Shown here in pieces: positions 62,062-64,000 of a stretch of DNA of 64,000 bases (position 1 is its first letter; every line of letters begins with the position of its first letter). Source of the stretch: DASXIF01 sp036498145 (GTDB lineage Bacteria > Actinomycetota > Actinomycetes > Mycobacteriales > Jatrophihabitantaceae); the NCBI GenBank assembly GCA_963708625.1, contig CAVPSV010000004.1, positions 930,001 to 994,000 of the forward strand. Direction: 5' to 3'. The notes under the pieces were generated by a model, which was not told the DNA's origin, searched no databases, and saw nothing but the letters and a program-made list of their open reading frames with translations. A program made the translations under genes and the position numbers.

Positions 62062-62840
62062 GGACGCAGCCCTCCTTCGCGATTCTCCAGTTCCCGACGG
62101 GTCATGCCCGCCGGTGTCGACGCCATCACGGACTCGGTTGAGATAGAGCCGTCGGGCAGCAACGCCGGGGTGCCGACGGCGTCGTGCGCGGCGAGTACAC
62201 CCGGTCCCGGCAGCGGTTGTGGCCGGCCGGAGCGGATGCGCTCGCGGGCGATCGACTTCTGCGTGCGCCGCGGCCCTTCCGGCTCCACGTGCGCCAAGAC
62301 CATCGCGCCGACCGCCGCCACGATCAGCAGCGCCGAGGTGAGTTCGAATGCGAACAGGTACTTGGTGAACAGCAGGTAGGCGATCCCGTTGACGTTGCCA
62401 CCATTGGCGTTCGGCCCGTCCAGGTTCACCGGTCGGCCACCGCCGTTGCGGAACGCACGGCCGACCGAGATCGCGACCAGCAGCGCGAATGCGATCCCGA
62501 ACAGCGCCGCCGCCCAGCGTTGGCCGCGCAGGTTCTCGACGAGGGAGTCCGATGCGTCCCGGCCGACAAGCATGAGCACGAACAGGAACAGGATCATGAT
62601 GGCGCCGGTGTAGACGATGATCTGCACCAGCCCGAGGAACGGGCCCTGTTCGATCAGGTAGAACATGCCGAGCGAGCCCATGGTCGCGACGAGCGACAGT
62701 GCCGAGTGCACTGCGTTGCGCAGCAGCACCATGCCGATGGCGCCGGCCAGCGAGATCGGGCCGAGGATCCAGAACGCGACGGCCTCGCCGAGTGGCACCT
62801 GGCCGTTGTTCAGCTCGCTGGCGAGCACCAGTGCGCTCAT
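62058..62840 (-). CDS. nuoJ: NADH-quinone oxidoreductase subunit J
   Basis: This 260-residue protein has five TMs in the first 175 residues. They include NAVHSALSLVATMGSLGMFY, LIEQGPFLGLVQIIVYTGAI and MILFLFVLMLVG, where TM3 of complex I lies. A long cytoplasmic tail of about 80 residues follows, as common in actinobacteria. ATG 62840, 27 bp after nuoI. Confidence 0.95.
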   Translation of the reverse strand: MSALVLASELNNGQVPLGEAVAFWILGPISLAGAIGMVLLRNAVHSALSLVATMGSLGMFYLIEQGPFLGLVQIIVYTGAIMILFLFVLMLVGRDASDSLVENLRGQRWAAALFGIAFALLVAISVGRAFRNGGGRPVNLDGPNANGGNVNGIAYLLFTKYLFAFELTSALLIVAAVGAMVLAHVEPEGPRRTQKSIARERIRSGRPQPLPGPGVLAAHDAVGTPALLPDGSISTESVMASTPAGMTRRELENREGGLRP

Positions 62841-62867
62841 CGCCAGCCTCCTTGCGCCGCATCTCGG

Positions 62868-63488
62868 CTAGCCATGGTGCTGCCCGACCTCGATGGCGGT
62901 GCCGGTGATCGGGCGCCCGGCCACGTTGGCGATGCTCTGCGGCTCACCCTCGGACAGTGGCGCCTGCGACTCGACGGTGTAGTAGTCCTTCTCGTCGTCG
63001 CCCAGCCGCATCGGGTGCGGCGGCGCCTCCATGCCGGGCAGCAACGGAGCCATCAACTGCTCCTTGGTGTAGATGAGCTCCTGCCGGTTGTCCAGGGCGA
63101 GCTCGTACTCGTTGCTCATGGTCAGCGACCGGGTGGGACAGGCCTCGATGCACAGGCCGCAGAAGATGCAGCGCAAGTAGTTGATCTGGTACACCGCGCC
63201 GTAGCGCTCACCCGGCGAGTAGCGCTCCTCGTCGGTATTGTCGCCGCCCTCGACGTAGATCGCATCCGCTGGGCACGCCCAGGCGCAGAGTTCGCAACCG
63301 ACGCACTTCTCCAGCCCGTCCGGGTGCCGGTTCAGCACGTGCCTGCCGTGATATCTCGGCGCCGGCGGATAGAAGTCGAACGGGTATTCCTGCGTGAACA
63401 CCTTCTTGAACATGGTGGCGAAGGTGAGCCCGAACCCCTTGGCGAATCCAAGCGGGCTGCCGCTCGGTTCGTCTAATTGCTCAGCCAT
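62868..63488 (-). CDS. nuoI: NADH-quinone oxidoreductase subunit I
   Basis: This 206-residue peripheral-arm subunit carries two 4Fe-4S clusters (N6a/N6b) in CVGCELCAWACP and CIFCGLCIEACP, upstream of MSNEYELALDNRQELIY. I chose ATG 63488 because GGAGG lies nine bases upstream; the ATG at 63497 directly abuts that GGAGG. It overlaps the end of nuoH by 8 bp. Confidence 0.95.
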   Translation of the reverse strand: MAEQLDEPSGSPLGFAKGFGLTFATMFKKVFTQEYPFDFYPPAPRYHGRHVLNRHPDGLEKCVGCELCAWACPADAIYVEGGDNTDEERYSPGERYGAVYQINYLRCIFCGLCIEACPTRSLTMSNEYELALDNRQELIYTKEQLMAPLLPGMEAPPHPMRLGDDEKDYYTVESQAPLSEGEPQSIANVAGRPITGTAIEVGQHHG

Positions 63489-64000
63489 TGCCGTCATCCT
63501 CCGGAAGTTCGGACGCTCGTGCGGGAATTGCCGGCCCCGGGCTCACCGACGCGGTCGCCATCCGCATCGGGGCCGGTACCACCAGGTCCCGTGGCGGGAT
63601 CGGGAACGCGGGCGAGAGTTCGGCCTCTTCGCGATCCTCGTCCGCCAGCTGTTCGGCACGGCGGGCAACATGGGAGTCCCACATCATCAGCGCCGGGACG
63701 ACCACCAGCAGCAGCGTCAGCGCGAGCGGCACACCGGTCGCCTTCCACGCGGGCCAACCCCGGTCGCGCAGCACGTGGATCGAGGTCACCGCCAAGATCC
63801 ACACCAGGCTGATCGGGATGAGCACCTTCCAGCCGAAGTGCATGAACTGGTCGTACCGCAGCCGGGGCAACGTGCCGCGCAGCCAGATGAACACGAAGAT
63901 GCCGATGACGATCTTGGCGACGAACCAGAGGATCGGCCACCAGCCGGTGTTCGCGCCATGCCACAGCGACAGCGGCCAGGGGGCGCGCCAACCGCCGAGG
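63481..64000 (-). CDS. nuoH: NADH-quinone oxidoreductase subunit H, C-terminal part
   Basis: Only the last 172 residues are in the window; the 5' part lies beyond base 64000. Visible features are a TM (WPILWFVAKIVIGIFVFIWL), the NuoH signature RGTLPRLRYDQFMHFGWKVL, two further TMs, and a polar C-terminal extension of about 60 residues with charged and Pro-rich sequence (SPAFPIPPRDLVVPAPMR). This subunit forms the quinone-binding site. Confidence 0.93.
   Translation of the reverse strand, partial: LGGWRAPWPLSLWHGANTGWWPILWFVAKIVIGIFVFIWLRGTLPRLRYDQFMHFGWKVLIPISLVWILAVTSIHVLRDRGWPAWKATGVPLALTLLLVVVPALMMWDSHVARRAEQLADEDREEAELSPAFPIPPRDLVVPAPMRMATASVSPGPAIPARASELPEDDGNG

Overview
The window is very GC-rich, uses many GTG/TTG starts, is densely packed, and encodes mycothiol synthesis (mshA), a mycothiol-dependent isomerase-type enzyme, SenX3/RegX3, an HbhA-like protein and an MptB-type mannosyltransferase. 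Together these point to an actinobacterium close to, but outside, Mycobacterium. The minus-strand order from about 14 kb down to base 1 (murB, mshA, YbjN-like, gpmA, senX3, regX3, then ppx, TIM-barrel protein, proC, excisionase-like HTH, 32-residue basic protein, SDR protein) follows the order I know from M. tuberculosis Rv0482 to Rv0501. The trio HTH regulator, hbhA, DUF2516 at 51-52 kb matches Rv0474 to Rv0476. Species identity is inference.

Layout. 0-5.5 kb: the conserved proC/ppx block, with a proline dehydrogenase inserted. 5.6-8.2 kb: a second two-component system and a convergent DUF5666-like secreted protein, both heavily frameshifted. 8.3-15.3 kb: senX3-regX3, gpmA, mshA, murB, a methyltransferase and a DUF6328 membrane protein. 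15.4-17 kb: tRNA-Lys followed by two toxin-antitoxin modules. 17-29.9 kb: an accessory region with secreted proteins, an esterase, a subtilisin-like protease, glycosyltransferases, small enzymes and an HD-GYP/LuxR regulator. 30-36.3 kb: a five-gene MacAB-like export operon (adaptor, ATPase, permease, DUF5666-like lipoprotein, second adaptor) with glycine-rich tails and overlapping junctions. 36.5-48.1 kb: envelope and secreted proteins, and a DesA3-like desaturase with its ferredoxin reductase. 48.2-55.7 kb: DNA ligase, MptB-like mannosyltransferase, DUF2516, hbhA, HTH regulator, MMPL transporter and an MDMPI-type enzyme. 55.7-64 kb: the end of the complex I operon (nuoH to nuoN) followed by a polyprenyl diphosphate synthase, probably for the menaquinone tail.

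The most striking overall property is the number of single-base reading-frame breaks. About ten otherwise well-conserved genes carry one to five apparent indels each, clustered near 5.6-7.5 kb, 42-43.7 kb and 49 kb. Neighbouring genes are intact and both sides of each break remain conserved. I read most of these as assembly or consensus errors rather than gene decay, but the sequence alone cannot decide. No CRISPR array, insertion sequence, prophage or rRNA operon was seen.
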